Part shown: one piece after another, positions 46,543 to 62,546 of the stretch | Numbering within the stretch: the stretch's first letter is position 1 | How the letters are laid out: every line of letters starts with the position of its first letter | Source: Pseudomonas sp. DC1.2 | GTDB lineage: Bacteria > Pseudomonadota > Gammaproteobacteria > Pseudomonadales > Pseudomonadaceae | Direction: 5' to 3' | DNA: 64,000 nt | Assembly (NCBI RefSeq): GCF_034351645.1 | Contig: NZ_CP133782.1 | Location: 2,175,001-2,239,000 of the forward strand | Made by a program: the position numbers and the translations under genes | Notes under the pieces: model-generated | Told to the model about the DNA's origin: nothing | Databases searched by the model: none | The model's input: only the letters and a program-made list of their open reading frames with translations

Positions 46543-46971
46543 CTACTGAGCTGAATGGCGCACCATGTCCACATGCGAAATTCCGGCTTCCAGGAATTCG
46601 CTGCTGACCACGGTAAACCCCAGGCGCTCGTAGAACGCCGTGGCTTGCACTTGTGCGCTGAGCATTTGCTGCTTCAACCCACGGTTCTCGGCTTCACCAA
46701 TCACTGTTTGCATCAGCGCATCGCCGACTTTCAAGCCGCGCCAATCCTTGAGTACCGACACCCGGCCGATGTGACCATCGGACAAAAGGCGCGCAGTACC
46801 AATCGGAAAGTCGCCTTCGAAGGCCAGAAAATGCACTGCTGTTGCGTCATCAGCATCCCACTCCAGCTCAGGCGGAACGGATTGCTCGGCGATGAACACG
46901 GTCTCACGAATGCGCCGGATCTCGGCGTTGTCCTTTTGCCAGTCTGCGACACGTACGTGAATTTTATTCAT
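46543..46971 (-). CDS. GNAT-family N-acetyltransferase
   Basis: 142 residues from ATG 46971 (MNKIHVRVADWQKDN). GNAT motif A GRVSVLKDWRGLKVGDALMQ (acetyl-CoA loop) and motif B LSAQVQATAFYERLGF are present; HFLAFEGDFPIGTARL is the preceding strand pair. Overlaps the roxA stop by 8 bp, so co-transcribed with it. Substrate unknown. Confidence 0.9.
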   Translation of the reverse strand: MNKIHVRVADWQKDNAEIRRIRETVFIAEQSVPPELEWDADDATAVHFLAFEGDFPIGTARLLSDGHIGRVSVLKDWRGLKVGDALMQTVIGEAENRGLKQQMLSAQVQATAFYERLGFTVVSSEFLEAGISHVDMVRHSAQ

Positions 46972-48133
46972 CAGCAAACCCCAGGCTTCCTTGCTTGACC
47001 AGTTCGCACAGCAGCCCGCGGCCATCTTCGTCGCTCAGCCAGTCGCCGAGGTTGTCGGTGTGCAGGGCGTCGGCGGCGCAGATCATTTTCAGCAATTCGC
47101 GCAGTTTGCCTGGAAGGTAACGGCTTTGGCCGCTGGCGAATAGCAGCAGGTCGTCATCGACTTCGGACCAAGCCATGCGTGCGCTCGGATTACGGATCAG
47201 TACCGCGCCTTGCTCCAGGCTGGCCAGCAGGTCGTCTTCCTCGACTTCTTCCGGCCCTACCACCAGCTCCGGGTAGCGCGGCTCGGTCATGAACTGGCCG
47301 AACCAGGTCAGGAGCAGGCGTTCGTCACTCATGTGCTCGGCCAGCAGGCTTTTCAAGCGATCAAGGGCGTCGTGCTGGATCTGGTGAGGGTCGACCGCCG
47401 GAAGCGCGTCAGCGTCGGTGTAACGCTCTTCGTCCGGGAGAAACTGGCTGAGGAAGTCGGTGAAGTGGGTCAGCACTTCAGCGGCGCTCGGGGCGCGGAA
47501 GCCGACCGAGTAGGTCATGCATTCGTCGACGGCGACGCCGCAGTGAGCCAGGCGCGGCGGCAGGTAAAGCATGTCGCCCGGTTCCAGAACCCATTCATCG
47601 GTGGCTTCAAAGTCGGCCAGGATACGCAGGTCGGCGTGTTGCAGCAGCGGGCTCTCGGAGTTGCACATCTGGCCGATTTTCCAGTTGCGCTGGCCGTGGC
47701 CTTGCAGCAGGAACACGTCGTAGTTGTCGAAGTGCGGGCCGACGCTGCCGCCAGGGGCTGCGTAGCTGATCATCACGTCGTCGATGCGCCAGCTCGGCAG
47801 GAAGCGGAAGTTTTCCAGTAGTTCACTGACTTCAGGAACGAATTGATCGACCGCTTGAATCAGCAGGGTCCACTCGCGTTCCGGCAGTTTGCTGAATTCA
47901 TCTTCGGCGAACGGGCCGCGGCGCAGTTCCCAAGGGCGCTCACCGTGCTCGATCACCAGGCGCGATTCGACTTCTTCTTCCAGCGCCAGGCCGGCCAGTT
48001 CATCGGCGTCGATCGGGCTTTCGAAATCAGGGATGGCCTGACGGATCAGCAGCGGTTTTTTCTGCCAGTAATCGCGCAGGAATTCGCGTGCCGTGATGCC
48101 GCCCAGAAGTTGAAGAGGAATATCAGGATTCAT
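46964..48133 (-). CDS. roxA: Ribosomal protein uL16 arginine 3-hydroxylase (RoxA/YcfD)
   Basis: JmjC/cupin 2-oxoglutarate oxygenase that hydroxylates an arginine of 50S protein L16. Iron ligands: HFDNYD (HxD) and the distal His in LPPRLAHCGVA; SWRIDDVMISYAAPGGSVGPH is family-typical. 389 residues, like E. coli YcfD (373). The C-terminal winged-helix region follows residue 270. Confidence 0.9.
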   Translation of the reverse strand: MNPDIPLQLLGGITAREFLRDYWQKKPLLIRQAIPDFESPIDADELAGLALEEEVESRLVIEHGERPWELRRGPFAEDEFSKLPEREWTLLIQAVDQFVPEVSELLENFRFLPSWRIDDVMISYAAPGGSVGPHFDNYDVFLLQGHGQRNWKIGQMCNSESPLLQHADLRILADFEATDEWVLEPGDMLYLPPRLAHCGVAVDECMTYSVGFRAPSAAEVLTHFTDFLSQFLPDEERYTDADALPAVDPHQIQHDALDRLKSLLAEHMSDERLLLTWFGQFMTEPRYPELVVGPEEVEEDDLLASLEQGAVLIRNPSARMAWSEVDDDLLLFASGQSRYLPGKLRELLKMICAADALHTDNLGDWLSDEDGRGLLCELVKQGSLGFADE

Positions 48134-48170
48134 GTGTAACCTATTGAAAAAAATTACTTTTCAGACGGGA

Positions 48171-48197
48171 ATAAAAACGCCCGGCGCTGCCGGGCGT
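48171..48197 (-). terminator. Intrinsic terminator of purB
   Basis: ACGCCCGGC (48177-48185) and GCCGGGCGT (48189-48197), U tract from the A run at 48173-48177 in the leftward transcript, 22 bp past the purB stop. Confidence 0.88.
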
Positions 48198-48219
48198 CTC
48201 AAAAGGGTCCAGCGGTCGA

Positions 48220-49677
<1,458 letters not shown>

Positions 49678-49715
49678 TTACGCGTAACACGATGTAAAGG
49701 GCCTGTTGATGCGAC

Positions 49716-50339
49716 TTATTCGTTACGCATCAACGGGTAAAGCTCTTTGAGCAACTTGCGACGGCTGATCACTAACTGCCAGCGATGACCGCCCAATTGC
49801 CGCCATAGGCGCGCTGAACGAATCCCGGCCAGCAGCAAGGCGCGAATTTTAGACGCGTTGCTCGGTTGTTGCAGGTTGCGCATGTCGCCGTGGACCTGAA
49901 TCCGTTGGCGCAGGGTGCTTAAGGTGTCTTGGTACAGGGCGCCGCACGCGGCGATGACGTTTTCGTGTGCCGGGCCGAAATGTTCGACCTGGGACTGAAT
50001 TTGCGGCAACCGCTTGCCGATGGCGTCGAGCATGTCGCCACGCTTGGCCAGTTGACGCTCAAGGCCGAGCATCGCCAGTGCATAGCGCAGCGGTTCGCGT
50101 TGAAGAGTGCTGGGGTCGCGCTCCAGGGCGCCAACCAATGCGCGATAGCCTTCGCGCAGGTTGAGGTCATCGCCCCCGTAGACTTCCAGGGTGTCCTTGG
50201 GGTCGCGAATCAGCAGGCTGCCGAGCATGCATGTCAGGCCGGCTTCGGAGGTCTGGCCGGTCTTGGCGATCTTGTCGACTAGCACGGCGGCGAGAAACAC
50301 GCCGCCAAGGGCTGTCAGTTGTTCCTGAGTCGGGCTCAT
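49716..50339 (-). CDS. hflD: HflD family protein
   Basis: Membrane-peripheral protein that in E. coli modulates lambda CII stability; its housekeeping role is unclear. 207 residues, mostly helical: [28 protein letters not shown] (split at the helix turn), [26 protein letters not shown] near the end. Starts in the mnmA stop (ATGA), the conserved mnmA-hflD-purB order. Confidence 0.92.
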   Translation of the reverse strand: MSPTQEQLTALGGVFLAAVLVDKIAKTGQTSEAGLTCMLGSLLIRDPKDTLEVYGGDDLNLREGYRALVGALERDPSTLQREPLRYALAMLGLERQLAKRGDMLDAIGKRLPQIQSQVEHFGPAHENVIAACGALYQDTLSTLRQRIQVHGDMRNLQQPSNASKIRALLLAGIRSARLWRQLGGHRWQLVISRRKLLKELYPLMRNE

Positions 50340-51481
50340 TGCTGCGTGCCTTGAGGGGTGCTTTTGCTCGTCCACGGCTGCGCAATTTCAATCACGCCAC
50401 CGCCGAGGCAGATTTCACCGTCGTAGAACACCACGGACTGGCCAGGGGTGACTGCGCGTTGCGGGTCATCGAAGGTGGCACGGTAGCCGTTGGCGGTCTT
50501 TTCAAGGGTGCAGGGTTGGTCGCCTTGGCGATAACGAACCTTGGCGGTCAGCTTGCGCGGCTCGCTCAAGTCGATCGGGTTGACCCAGTAGATGTCAGAG
50601 GCGAGCAGGGCGCGGGAAAACAGATACGGGTGATCATTGCCCTGGCCAACGATCAGTTCGTTGTGTTCCAGGTCTTTGATCAGTACGTACCATGGTTCGT
50701 CACCGGCGTCTTTCAAACCGCCGATGCCCAGGCCCTGACGCTGACCGATGGTGTGGTACATCAAACCATGGTGGCGACCGATGACTTCGCCTTCGGTGGT
50801 TTTTATCTCGCCCGGTTGGGCGGGCAGGTATTGCTTGAGAAAGTCGCTGAAGCGGCGTTCACCGATGAAGCAGATCCCGGTCGAATCTTTTTTCTTGGCG
50901 GTGGCCAGTTCGTGTTTCTCGGCGATTGCGCGGACTTCGGGTTTTTCCAGCTCGCCGACCGGGAACAGCGTCTTGGCGATCTGTTCTGCGCCGACGGCGT
51001 GCAGGAAGTAGCTCTGGTCCTTGTTCGGGTCCAGGCCCTTGAGCAGCTCGGTACGGCCATCGATGTCGCGGCGGCGCACATAGTGTCCGGTGGCGATCAG
51101 GTCGGCGCCGAGGATCATGGCGTAGTCGAGGAACGCTTTGAACTTGATCTCGCGGTTACACAGGATGTCCGGGTTCGGCGTGCGACCGGCCTTGTATTCA
51201 GCCAGGAAGTGCTCGAACACGTTATCCCAGTATTCGGCAGCGAAGTTGGCGGTGTGTAACTTGATGCCAATCTTGTCGCACACGGCCTGGGCGTCCGCCA
51301 GGTCATCCATCGCGGTGCAGTATTCCGTTCCATCGTCTTCTTCCCAGTTCTTCATGAACAGGCCTTCCACCTCGTAACCCTGCTCGAGCAGCAGGAGAGC
51401 GGAAACGGAAGAGTCCACGCCGCCGGACATGCCGACAATGACGCGCTTCTTTTGTGTGTCAGAAGGGGCTGGATCACGCAT
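50336..51481 (-). CDS. mnmA: tRNA-specific 2-thiouridylase
   Basis: Puts sulphur on U34 of tRNA-Glu, -Gln and -Lys. PP-loop [13 protein letters not shown] (about 14-26), catalytic Cys in [12 protein letters not shown] and the partner Cys in [12 protein letters not shown]-terminal beta domain ends [14 protein letters not shown]. 381 residues. The start [13 protein letters not shown] adds a few residues to the E. coli form. Confidence 0.96.
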   Translation of the reverse strand: MRDPAPSDTQKKRVIVGMSGGVDSSVSALLLLEQGYEVEGLFMKNWEEDDGTEYCTAMDDLADAQAVCDKIGIKLHTANFAAEYWDNVFEHFLAEYKAGRTPNPDILCNREIKFKAFLDYAMILGADLIATGHYVRRRDIDGRTELLKGLDPNKDQSYFLHAVGAEQIAKTLFPVGELEKPEVRAIAEKHELATAKKKDSTGICFIGERRFSDFLKQYLPAQPGEIKTTEGEVIGRHHGLMYHTIGQRQGLGIGGLKDAGDEPWYVLIKDLEHNELIVGQGNDHPYLFSRALLASDIYWVNPIDLSEPRKLTAKVRYRQGDQPCTLEKTANGYRATFDDPQRAVTPGQSVVFYDGEICLGGGVIEIAQPWTSKSTPQGTQQ

Positions 51482-51540
51482 AGGGATTCAACGAGTGTCT
51501 TGAAAAAGGACGCGATTCTAGCAGGCCCCGGCCCGCAAGG

Positions 51541-51987
51541 CTAAAGAGAAGGGCGGATCAGTTCGAGACCGAAGTGATTGCCGCCCAGATAATCGTCGAT
51601 GCAGCGGATGATCAGCTCGCTGCGCCAGTCCTCGCGCAGGGCCATCAGCTCGTCGCGTGTCAGCCAGCGGGCGCACAGGATGCCGTCGTCCAGTTGATAG
51701 TCCGGGCGGTGTTTCACGGCCCTGGCGGTGAAGCACACGCGCTGGTAGGTCACGCCGTTGCTCGGTGCGGTGTAGAGGTAGATGCCCACCACGCCCGTGG
51801 GCTCAACGTCCCAGCCAGTTTCTTCGAGGGTTTCGCGCACGGCGGCATCGATCAGGGTTTCGTTCGGGTCGAGGTGCCCGGCGGGCTGGTTAAGCACGGC
51901 GCGGCCGCCCTTAAGCTCTTCGACCATCAGAAAGCGGCCGTTGTCTTCGACGATAGTGGCGACGGTGATGTGGGGTTGCCAGGTCAT
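51541..51987 (-). CDS. Nudix hydrolase, NudJ-like
   Basis: 148 residues from ATG 51987 (MTWQPHITVATIVED). Complete Nudix box: G-HLDPN-E-TLIDAAV-RETLEETGW. Position before mnmA matches E. coli nudJ (phosphatase for thiamin and other pyrophosphates), so a similar activity is likely. The in-frame extension to 52038 is not used. Confidence 0.9.
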   Translation of the reverse strand: MTWQPHITVATIVEDNGRFLMVEELKGGRAVLNQPAGHLDPNETLIDAAVRETLEETGWDVEPTGVVGIYLYTAPSNGVTYQRVCFTARAVKHRPDYQLDDGILCARWLTRDELMALREDWRSELIIRCIDDYLGGNHFGLELIRPSL

Positions 51988-52020
51988 GCTTTGTCCTCTG
52001 GTGTTTTTGATCTTGGGTGC

Positions 52021-52050
52021 AAACACAAACCCCGGCACGGGGCCGGGGCT
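52021..52050 (-). terminator. Intrinsic terminator of idh
   Basis: CCCCGGC (52030-52036) and GCCGGGG (52042-52048); on the leftward transcript followed by TTTGTGTTT. Lies between idh and the Nudix gene. Confidence 0.7.
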
Positions 52051-52070
52051 TGTGATGTTCCCTTACAACC

Positions 52071-54789
<2,719 letters not shown>

Positions 54790-56046
54790 ATGGGATACAA
54801 GAAGATTCAGGTTCCAGCCGTCGGCGACAAAATCACCGTCAACGCGGACCATTCTCTCAATGTTCCTAACAACCCGATCATCCCCTTTATCGAAGGCGAT
54901 GGCATCGGTGTTGATATCAGCCCGGTCATGATCAAGGTTGTCGATGCTGCTGTTAAGAAGGCTTACGGCGGCGAGCGCAAAATTTCCTGGATGGAAGTCT
55001 ATGCCGGGGAAAAAGCGACTCAGGTTTACGATCAGGATACCTGGCTGCCTCAGGAAACCCTGGACGCGGTCAAGGATTACGTGGTTTCCATCAAGGGCCC
55101 TCTGACAACTCCGGTCGGCGGTGGTATTCGTTCGTTGAACGTAGCCCTGCGTCAACAACTCGACCTTTATGTCTGCCTGCGTCCGGTACGCTGGTTCGAA
55201 GGTGTGCCGAGCCCGGTCAAAAAGCCAGGCGACGTCGACATGACGATCTTTCGCGAGAACTCGGAAGACATCTATGCCGGCATCGAGTGGAAGGCCGGCT
55301 CGCCGGAAGCGACCAAAGTCATCAAGTTTCTTAAAGAAGAGATGGGTGTTACCAAGATCCGTTTCGACGAAAACTGCGGCATCGGCATCAAGCCGGTTTC
55401 GCTGCAAGGCACCAAACGTCTGGCGCGCAAAGCTCTGCAATACGTGGTCGATAACGACCGTGATTCGCTGACCATCGTGCATAAAGGCAACATCATGAAG
55501 TTCACCGAAGGTGCCTTCAAGGAGTGGGCCTACGAAGTAGCGGCTGAAGAGTTCGGTGCGACCCTGCTCGACGGCGGTCCCTGGATGCAGTTCAAGAATC
55601 CGAAAACCGGCAAAAACGTCATCGTTAAAGATGCCATCGCCGACGCCATGCTTCAGCAAATCCTGCTGCGTCCGGCCGAATACGATGTAATCGCGACCCT
55701 GAACCTCAACGGTGACTACCTCTCCGACGCGCTGGCAGCGGAAGTGGGCGGTATCGGTATTGCACCGGGTGCTAACCTGTCCGACACCATCGCCATGTTC
55801 GAGGCGACCCATGGTACGGCGCCGAAGTACGCCGGCAAGGACCAGGTCAATCCGGGTTCCTTGATCCTGTCCGCCGAGATGATGCTGCGTCACATGGGCT
55901 GGACCGAAGCGGCTGACCTGATCATCAAAGGCACCAATGGCGCCATTTCGGCCAAGACAGTGACCTACGACTTCCACCGTTTGATGGATGGCGCGACATT
56001 GCTGTCGTCTTCGGCGTTCGGCGATGCCCTGATCTCGCACATGTAA
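54790..56046 (+). CDS. icd: NADP-dependent isocitrate dehydrogenase, homodimeric type
   Basis: Second isocitrate dehydrogenase. 418 residues from ATG 54790 ([15 protein letters not shown]), GGAG six bases upstream; the upstream open frame to 54571 is not coding. [14 protein letters not shown] contains the Ser phosphorylated by AceK in E. coli, so flux control toward the glyoxylate shunt by phosphorylation is possible. [20 protein letters not shown] and [12 protein letters not shown] bind substrate and NADP. Confidence 0.97.
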   Translation: MGYKKIQVPAVGDKITVNADHSLNVPNNPIIPFIEGDGIGVDISPVMIKVVDAAVKKAYGGERKISWMEVYAGEKATQVYDQDTWLPQETLDAVKDYVVSIKGPLTTPVGGGIRSLNVALRQQLDLYVCLRPVRWFEGVPSPVKKPGDVDMTIFRENSEDIYAGIEWKAGSPEATKVIKFLKEEMGVTKIRFDENCGIGIKPVSLQGTKRLARKALQYVVDNDRDSLTIVHKGNIMKFTEGAFKEWAYEVAAEEFGATLLDGGPWMQFKNPKTGKNVIVKDAIADAMLQQILLRPAEYDVIATLNLNGDYLSDALAAEVGGIGIAPGANLSDTIAMFEATHGTAPKYAGKDQVNPGSLILSAEMMLRHMGWTEAADLIIKGTNGAISAKTVTYDFHRLMDGATLLSSSAFGDALISHM

Positions 56047-56060
56047 GCGAATTCAGGAAC

Positions 56061-56105
56061 AAAAAACCGCCCGACTCAAATGATTGAGTCGGGCGGTTTT
56101 TATTT
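56061..56105 (+). terminator. Strong bidirectional terminator (icd / cspD)
   Basis: CCGCCCGACTCAA, loop ATGA, TTGAGTCGGGCGG, 13-bp perfect stem with A6 before and TTTTTATTT after. Sits between convergent icd and cspD. Confidence 0.93.
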
Positions 56106-56122
56106 CTGGATGATGAGTTACT

Positions 56123-56380
56123 TCAGCCCTGCACCGTTTCTTTTTGAATAATGGGCGCGGACTGGTCTTGCAGTGCGTCGGCCGATGCAATGTCGATGGC
56201 GTGCAAACCCTTGGGACCTTGAATGATGTTGAAGGTCACAGGTTGTCCGGCTTTGAGGGTTTTATAGCCCTCCATTTTTATCGCGGAGAAATGGGCAAAA
56301 AGATCTTCATCTTTGCCATCCTCGATGATGAAGCCATACCCCTTGGCATTGTTGAACCATTTGACCTTGCCGACTGCCAT
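56123..56380 (-). CDS. cspD: Cold-shock-like protein CspD
   Basis: Single OB-fold nucleic-acid-binding protein; in E. coli CspD inhibits replication in stationary phase. [15 protein letters not shown] (RNP1) and DLFAHFSAI (RNP2) are intact. ATG 56380 (MAVGKVKWF) is chosen because AGAGGG stands eight bases upstream; ATG 56386 is too near. 85 residues, with a C-terminal tail longer than plain Csp. Located beside clpS as in Pseudomonas and E. coli. Confidence 0.93.
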   Translation of the reverse strand: MAVGKVKWFNNAKGYGFIIEDGKDEDLFAHFSAIKMEGYKTLKAGQPVTFNIIQGPKGLHAIDIASADALQDQSAPIIQKETVQG

Positions 56381-56605
56381 GCTCATATCCCTCTGCAACA
56401 GACTCCATCACTGGAGTATCATCCAGTTCATCCGCAGCCAAATCTTGCAAATAAGATTGACTCCACGGACCTTTTTTACCCACTGTGGGCTCTATTGGTT
56501 GTAACACCGTTTTCCCGATAGTCAAGGTGACCGGGCAGTCGGAGTTGAAATCCTCCATAGCCGCCCCCACCACTGTATTCGCACAACTGACGAACCTTTC
56601 TTTCC

Positions 56606-56989
56606 ATGCATGCAATCAGCCAGATTCGACTAACATTCAATCAGGATCGCCCGGCTCTCCATCAGGATCATTCGGAGACAGACGACGACGATTCCGCAGG
56701 CATTGCTGTTCAGGAAGCAAAGCCTGCATTACAGGCGCCGCCGATGTACAAGGTGGTTTTGTTCAATGATGACTACACACCGATGGATTTCGTCGTCGAA
56801 GTGCTCGAGGTGTTTTTTAACCTGAATCGCGAGCTGGCGACCAAGGTCATGTTGGCCGTTCACACAGAAGGACGGGCAGTATGTGGAGTGTTTACCCGCG
56901 ACATCGCCGAGACCAAGGCCATGCAGGTCAACCAGTACGCCAGGGAAAGCCAGCATCCGCTACTCTGTGAAATCGAGAAGGACGGTTAA
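56606..56989 (+). CDS. clpS: ClpS adaptor of the ClpAP protease
   Basis: Recognises N-degron residues (Leu, Phe, Tyr, Trp) and hands substrates to ClpA. 127 residues: flexible acidic N-terminal extension, then [20 protein letters not shown] with the NDD.TPM binding pocket, and [19 protein letters not shown]. Starts ATG 56606. clpA follows after 29 bp. Confidence 0.96.
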   Translation: MHAISQIRLTFNQDRPALHQDHSETDDDDSAGIAVQEAKPALQAPPMYKVVLFNDDYTPMDFVVEVLEVFFNLNRELATKVMLAVHTEGRAVCGVFTRDIAETKAMQVNQYARESQHPLLCEIEKDG

Positions 56990-57018
56990 CTCCGACCACT
57001 TGGGTATGAGGTGAAGCT

Positions 57019-59289
57019 ATGTTAAACCGCGAGCTCGAAGTCACCCTCAATCTAGCCTTCAAGGAGGCTCGTTCGAAGCGTCATGAATTCATGACCGTCG
57101 AGCATCTCCTGTTGGCATTACTGGATAATGAGGCCGCCGCCACTGTTTTGCGCGCTTGCGGCGCAAACCTCGACAAACTCAAACATGACCTGCAGGAGTT
57201 CATCGACTCCACGACGCCGTTGATCCCCGTCCATGACGAGGATCGCGAGACCCAGCCAACCTTGGGCTTTCAGCGTGTTCTGCAGCGTGCTGTCTTTCAC
57301 GTACAGAGCTCGGGCAAGCGAGAAGTCACTGGTGCTAACGTGCTGGTTGCCATTTTCAGTGAGCAAGAGAGTCAGGCGGTGTTCCTGCTGAAGCAGCAGA
57401 GCGTTGCGCGCATTGATGTCGTCAACTACATCGCCCATGGTATTTCCAAAGTGCCGGGGCATGGCGATCACTCTGAAGGTGAACAAGATATGCAGGATGA
57501 AGAAGGTGGTGAGTCGTCTTCTTCAAGCAATCCTCTGGATGCTTACGCCAGCAACCTCAACGAGCTAGCGCGCCAGGGTCGAATCGACCCGCTGGTCGGC
57601 CGCGAGCTGGAAGTCGAGCGCGTTGCGCAGATCCTGGCGCGTCGTCGCAAAAACAATCCACTGTTGGTCGGCGAGGCGGGTGTGGGTAAAACCGCGATAG
57701 CCGAAGGCTTGGCCAAGCGCATTGTCGACAATCAGGTCCCGGACCTGTTGGCCAACAGCGTGGTCTATTCCCTTGATCTGGGGGCCTTGCTGGCTGGGAC
57801 CAAATACCGTGGCGATTTCGAGAAGCGCTTCAAGGCGTTGCTCAATGAGCTGAAAAAACGTCCGCAGGCCATTCTGTTCATCGACGAGATTCACACCATC
57901 ATTGGTGCGGGTGCCGCGTCCGGTGGCGTTATGGATGCCTCGAACCTGCTCAAGCCGCTGCTGTCTTCCGGCGATATCCGCTGCATCGGTTCGACTACGT
58001 TCCAGGAGTTTCGTGGGATCTTCGAGAAGGATCGTGCCTTGGCACGCCGTTTCCAGAAGGTCGATGTGTCCGAGCCTTCGGTCGAGGACACCATCAGCAT
58101 CCTGCGTGGCCTGAAGGGGCGTTTCGAAGCGCACCACGGCATCGAGTACAGCGATGAAGCCCTGCGTGCGGCGGCCGAACTGGCCTCACGCTACATCAAT
58201 GACCGTCATATGCCGGACAAGGCCATCGACGTTATCGATGAAGCGGGAGCTTACCAGCGCCTGCAACCGGTCGAGAAACGCGTGAAGCGCATCGAAGTGC
58301 CTCAGGTCGAGGATATCGTAGCGAAAATTGCGCGGATTCCGCCTAAGCACGTCAACACCTCCGACAGAGAGTTGCTGCGTAACCTTGAGCGTGACCTGAA
58401 GCTGACGGTGTTTGGTCAGGATGCTGCCATCGACTCATTGTCGACGGCGATCAAGCTGTCCCGCGCCGGCCTCAAGTCGCCTGACAAGCCTGTCGGTTCG
58501 TTCTTGTTCGCCGGGCCTACCGGTGTCGGTAAAACCGAAGCGGCGCGTCAGTTGGCCAAGGCATTGGGCATTGAGCTGGTTCGTTTCGACATGTCCGAGT
58601 ACATGGAGCGTCACACCGTATCGCGTTTGATCGGTGCGCCTCCAGGCTACGTCGGGTTTGATCAGGGCGGTCTGCTGACTGAAGCCATTACCAAGCAGCC
58701 TCACTGCGTGTTGTTGCTCGATGAGATCGAGAAGGCGCATCCGGAAGTCTTCAACCTGCTGCTGCAGGTCATGGACCACGGCACGCTCACCGATAACAAC
58801 GGGCGCAAGGCGGACTTCCGTAATGTGATCGTCATCATGACGACTAACGCCGGTGCCGAGACCGCAGCGCGTGCTTCGATCGGTTTCACCCATCAGGACC
58901 ACTCGTCTGATGCGATGGAAGTGATCAAAAAGAGCTTCACGCCAGAGTTCCGTAACCGTCTGGACACCATTATCCAGTTTGGTCGCCTCAGTCATGAGGT
59001 CATCAAAAGCGTGGTGGACAAGTTCCTTACCGAGCTTCAGGCGCAGTTGGAAGACAAGCGCGTGCAGTTGGAAGTGACTGATGCTGCACGTAGCTGGCTG
59101 GCAGCGGGTGGCTACGACGCTGCGATGGGCGCTCGACCAATGGCGCGTTTGATCCAGGACAAGATCAAGCGTCCGCTGGCCGAAGAGATCCTCTTTGGCG
59201 AGTTGGCCGACCATGGTGGGGTGGTTCATATCGATCTCAAAGATGGCGAGTTGACCTTTGAGTTTGAGACCACGGCAGAAATGGCCTGA
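57019..59289 (+). CDS. clpA: ClpA unfoldase (AAA+) of the ClpAP protease
   Basis: 756 residues. Clp N-domain (1-140), first ATPase with Walker A GEAGVGKT (about 218) and Walker [11 protein letters not shown], second ATPase with GPTGVGKTE (about 498) and [13 protein letters not shown]. An acidic Ser-rich linker ([20 protein letters not shown]) separates N-domain and D1. Same operon as clpS. Confidence 0.97.
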   Translation: MLNRELEVTLNLAFKEARSKRHEFMTVEHLLLALLDNEAAATVLRACGANLDKLKHDLQEFIDSTTPLIPVHDEDRETQPTLGFQRVLQRAVFHVQSSGKREVTGANVLVAIFSEQESQAVFLLKQQSVARIDVVNYIAHGISKVPGHGDHSEGEQDMQDEEGGESSSSSNPLDAYASNLNELARQGRIDPLVGRELEVERVAQILARRRKNNPLLVGEAGVGKTAIAEGLAKRIVDNQVPDLLANSVVYSLDLGALLAGTKYRGDFEKRFKALLNELKKRPQAILFIDEIHTIIGAGAASGGVMDASNLLKPLLSSGDIRCIGSTTFQEFRGIFEKDRALARRFQKVDVSEPSVEDTISILRGLKGRFEAHHGIEYSDEALRAAAELASRYINDRHMPDKAIDVIDEAGAYQRLQPVEKRVKRIEVPQVEDIVAKIARIPPKHVNTSDRELLRNLERDLKLTVFGQDAAIDSLSTAIKLSRAGLKSPDKPVGSFLFAGPTGVGKTEAARQLAKALGIELVRFDMSEYMERHTVSRLIGAPPGYVGFDQGGLLTEAITKQPHCVLLLDEIEKAHPEVFNLLLQVMDHGTLTDNNGRKADFRNVIVIMTTNAGAETAARASIGFTHQDHSSDAMEVIKKSFTPEFRNRLDTIIQFGRLSHEVIKSVVDKFLTELQAQLEDKRVQLEVTDAARSWLAAGGYDAAMGARPMARLIQDKIKRPLAEEILFGELADHGGVVHIDLKDGELTFEFETTAEMA

Positions 59290-59307
59290 CGTTAACCGCA
59301 ACAAAGC

Positions 59308-59333
59308 AAAAGGCGCCGGAAGGCGCCTTTTTG
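59308..59333 (+). terminator. Intrinsic terminator of clpA
   Basis: AAAGGCGCC, loop GGAA, GGCGCCTTTTT, starting about 20 bp after the clpA stop. Confidence 0.9.
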
Positions 59334-59363
59334 CTGTGTGTCTATTCGCCGCGCCCTCGCGGT

Positions 59364-59394
59364 GATCGTTCCCACGCAGAGCGTGGGAACGATC
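59364..59394. repeat. Perfect 14-bp palindromic intergenic repeat
   Basis: GATCGTTCCCACGC, AGA, GCGTGGGAACGATC. Placed between the clpA and infA terminators. A degenerate relative is at 46513-46537. Confidence 0.7.
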
Positions 59395-59400
59395 CGCACA

Positions 59401-59430
59401 CAAAAACGCCCGGCATAAACCGGGCGTTCT
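59401..59430 (-). terminator. Intrinsic terminator of infA
   Basis: ACGCCCGG (59406-59413) and CCGGGCGT (59420-59427), U tract in the leftward transcript from AAAAA at 59402-59406. Confidence 0.88.
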
Positions 59431-59442
59431 GTATTGACTTGA

Positions 59443-59661
59443 TTAGCGAGCGCGGTAAGTGATGCGCCCTTTGCTCAAGTCATAGGGCGTCAGCTCGACG
59501 CGCACTTTGTCACCGGTAAGAATACGAATGTAGTTCTTGCGCATCTTGCCGGAAATATGCGCGGTTACGACGTGCCCATTTTCCAACTCCACACGAAACA
59601 TGGTGTTGGGCAGGGTGTCGACGACAGTGCCTTCCATTTCGAAGCTGTCTTCTTTCGACAT
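59443..59661 (-). CDS. infA: Translation initiation factor IF-1
   Basis: 72-residue OB-fold protein binding the ribosomal A site during initiation. [20 protein letters not shown] at the start and [10 protein letters not shown] at the end are near-invariant. ATG 59661 chosen; the open extension to 59727 is not conserved. Located beside clpA as in Pseudomonas. Confidence 0.97.
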
Positions 59662-59760
59662 GCAGTAAAGCCCTCGGTATCCAATGAATGGCCCGGTGCA
59701 ACTGCGCCAGGCAAAAGCGGCGTGCATTGTGCCCGAAAAATGGGGTTTAAGCCAAGGGGT

Positions 59761-60480
59761 TTAAGGCTGACACTCGTTCAGGATCACCCAGCGCTGATTA
59801 ATCAGCAGTTCGATGGGGCGATATTGGGTCTTGTAGCTCATTTTTTTGCAGTTCTTGATCCAGTAGCCGAGGTAAAGCGCTTCAAGCCCCAGTCGTTGCG
59901 CTTCGGCAATCTGCCACAGGATTGCATAGCGCCCCAGGCTGCGACGCTCTTCTGCGGGCTCGTAGAAGGTGTAGACCGCCGACAGGCCATTGGGTAGCAA
60001 GTCGGTAACGGCCACGGCCAGCAGGCGGCCGCTGAGTCTGAACTCGTAGAAGCGGGAAAACGGCAGGTCACGCACCAGGAACGTCGAAAACTGATCGCGG
60101 CTCGGTGGGTACATGTCGCCGTCGGCGTGTCGTTGTTCGATGTAGCGCTTGTAAAGATCGAAGTATTCTTCGCTGAACTGCGGTTGCGCGGGGCTCACCT
60201 GCAAGTCGATGTTGCGCTTGAAAATTCGTTTTTGCTGGCGGTTGGGCAAAAATTGCGCCACAGGAATACGCGCCGGCACGCACGCATTGCAGTTTTGGCA
60301 ATGCGGCCGGTAGAGATGATCGCCGCTACGACGAAAACCCATTTCCGACAGGTCTGCGTAAACATGCACATCCATGGGCTGACTAGGGTCGAGAAACAGC
60401 GTGGTGGCCTGCTCTTCGGGCAGATAACTGCAAGAGTGGGGTTGAGTGGCATAGAACTTTAAACGCGCCAACTCGGTCAT
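59761..60480 (-). CDS. bpt: Aspartate/glutamate leucyltransferase
   Basis: Ate1-like transferase that adds Leu from Leu-tRNA to N-terminal Asp or Glu, creating a ClpS-recognised N-degron. 239 residues from ATG 60480 ([15 protein letters not shown]). [31 protein letters not shown] and [20 protein letters not shown] are diagnostic. 55 bp after aat ends, same direction. Older annotations call it arginyl-tRNA-protein transferase. Confidence 0.94.
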   Translation of the reverse strand: MTELARLKFYATQPHSCSYLPEEQATTLFLDPSQPMDVHVYADLSEMGFRRSGDHLYRPHCQNCNACVPARIPVAQFLPNRQQKRIFKRNIDLQVSPAQPQFSEEYFDLYKRYIEQRHADGDMYPPSRDQFSTFLVRDLPFSRFYEFRLSGRLLAVAVTDLLPNGLSAVYTFYEPAEERRSLGRYAILWQIAEAQRLGLEALYLGYWIKNCKKMSYKTQYRPIELLINQRWVILNECQP

Positions 60481-60535
60481 GATCAACCCTCGGATAAGCT
60501 TTTGAATAAGTGTAAGCCACGCACGCGAAAGTCGC

Positions 60536-61216
60536 TCAGCAAACCCAAGTGGCGCGGCTGGGTTGGTCCAGGTGTCGCGACAGGTAGTCGGCAAACTCGC
60601 GGCGCGGGATCGAGCGCGCGCCCAGGCTGTGTAAGTGCTCGGTGGGCATCTGGCAGTCGATCAGCACAAACCCCGAGTCCTTCAGATGTTGCACCAGTGT
60701 GGCAAAGCCATATTTTGAGGCGTTGTCGGCGCGGCTGAACATCGACTCACCGAAAAATAGCTGACCCATCGCCAAGCCGTACAGTCCCCCCACCAGCACG
60801 CCTTGGTCCCAGACTTCCACTGAGTGGGCGAAGCCGCGCCGGTGCAGTTCGAGATACGCCGTTTGCATCGCTTCGGTGATCCATGTGCCGTCGGCGTAAT
60901 CGCGTGGCGCGGCGCAGGCGCTGATGACGCTGGCGAAGTCCTGATCGAAGGTCACTTGATAGCGTTGTTGGCGCAGCAACTTGTTCAGGCTGCGGGATAC
61001 GTGCAGTTCGTCGGGAAACAATACGGTGCGTGGGTCTGGCGACCACCAGAGAATGGGCTGACCTTCGGAAAACCATGGAAAGCAGCCGTGGCGATAGGCC
61101 TGGATCAAGCGATCAGCGGACAGATCGCCGCCCGCAGCCAGCAACCCGTTGGGGTCGCGCATGGCTCTTTCCAGCGGAGGGAAGGTCAGGGTGTTGCGTT
61201 GTAACCAAGTCAACAT
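60536..61216 (-). CDS. aat: Leucyl/phenylalanyl-tRNA-protein transferase
   Basis: Adds Leu or Phe to N-terminal Lys/Arg, feeding the same ClpS-ClpAP route. 226 residues. [40 protein letters not shown] and [16 protein letters not shown] are conserved active-site blocks. Upstream of bpt, probably one operon. Confidence 0.96.
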   Translation of the reverse strand: MLTWLQRNTLTFPPLERAMRDPNGLLAAGGDLSADRLIQAYRHGCFPWFSEGQPILWWSPDPRTVLFPDELHVSRSLNKLLRQQRYQVTFDQDFASVISACAAPRDYADGTWITEAMQTAYLELHRRGFAHSVEVWDQGVLVGGLYGLAMGQLFFGESMFSRADNASKYGFATLVQHLKDSGFVLIDCQMPTEHLHSLGARSIPRREFADYLSRHLDQPSRATWVC

Positions 61217-61280
61217 GGCGTTCAGGCTTGCAGAAGGGGAGGGCGATGGCAGGCGGGTGGGCGTGCCGCGGAAGTAAGGG

Positions 61281-62546
<1,266 letters not shown>

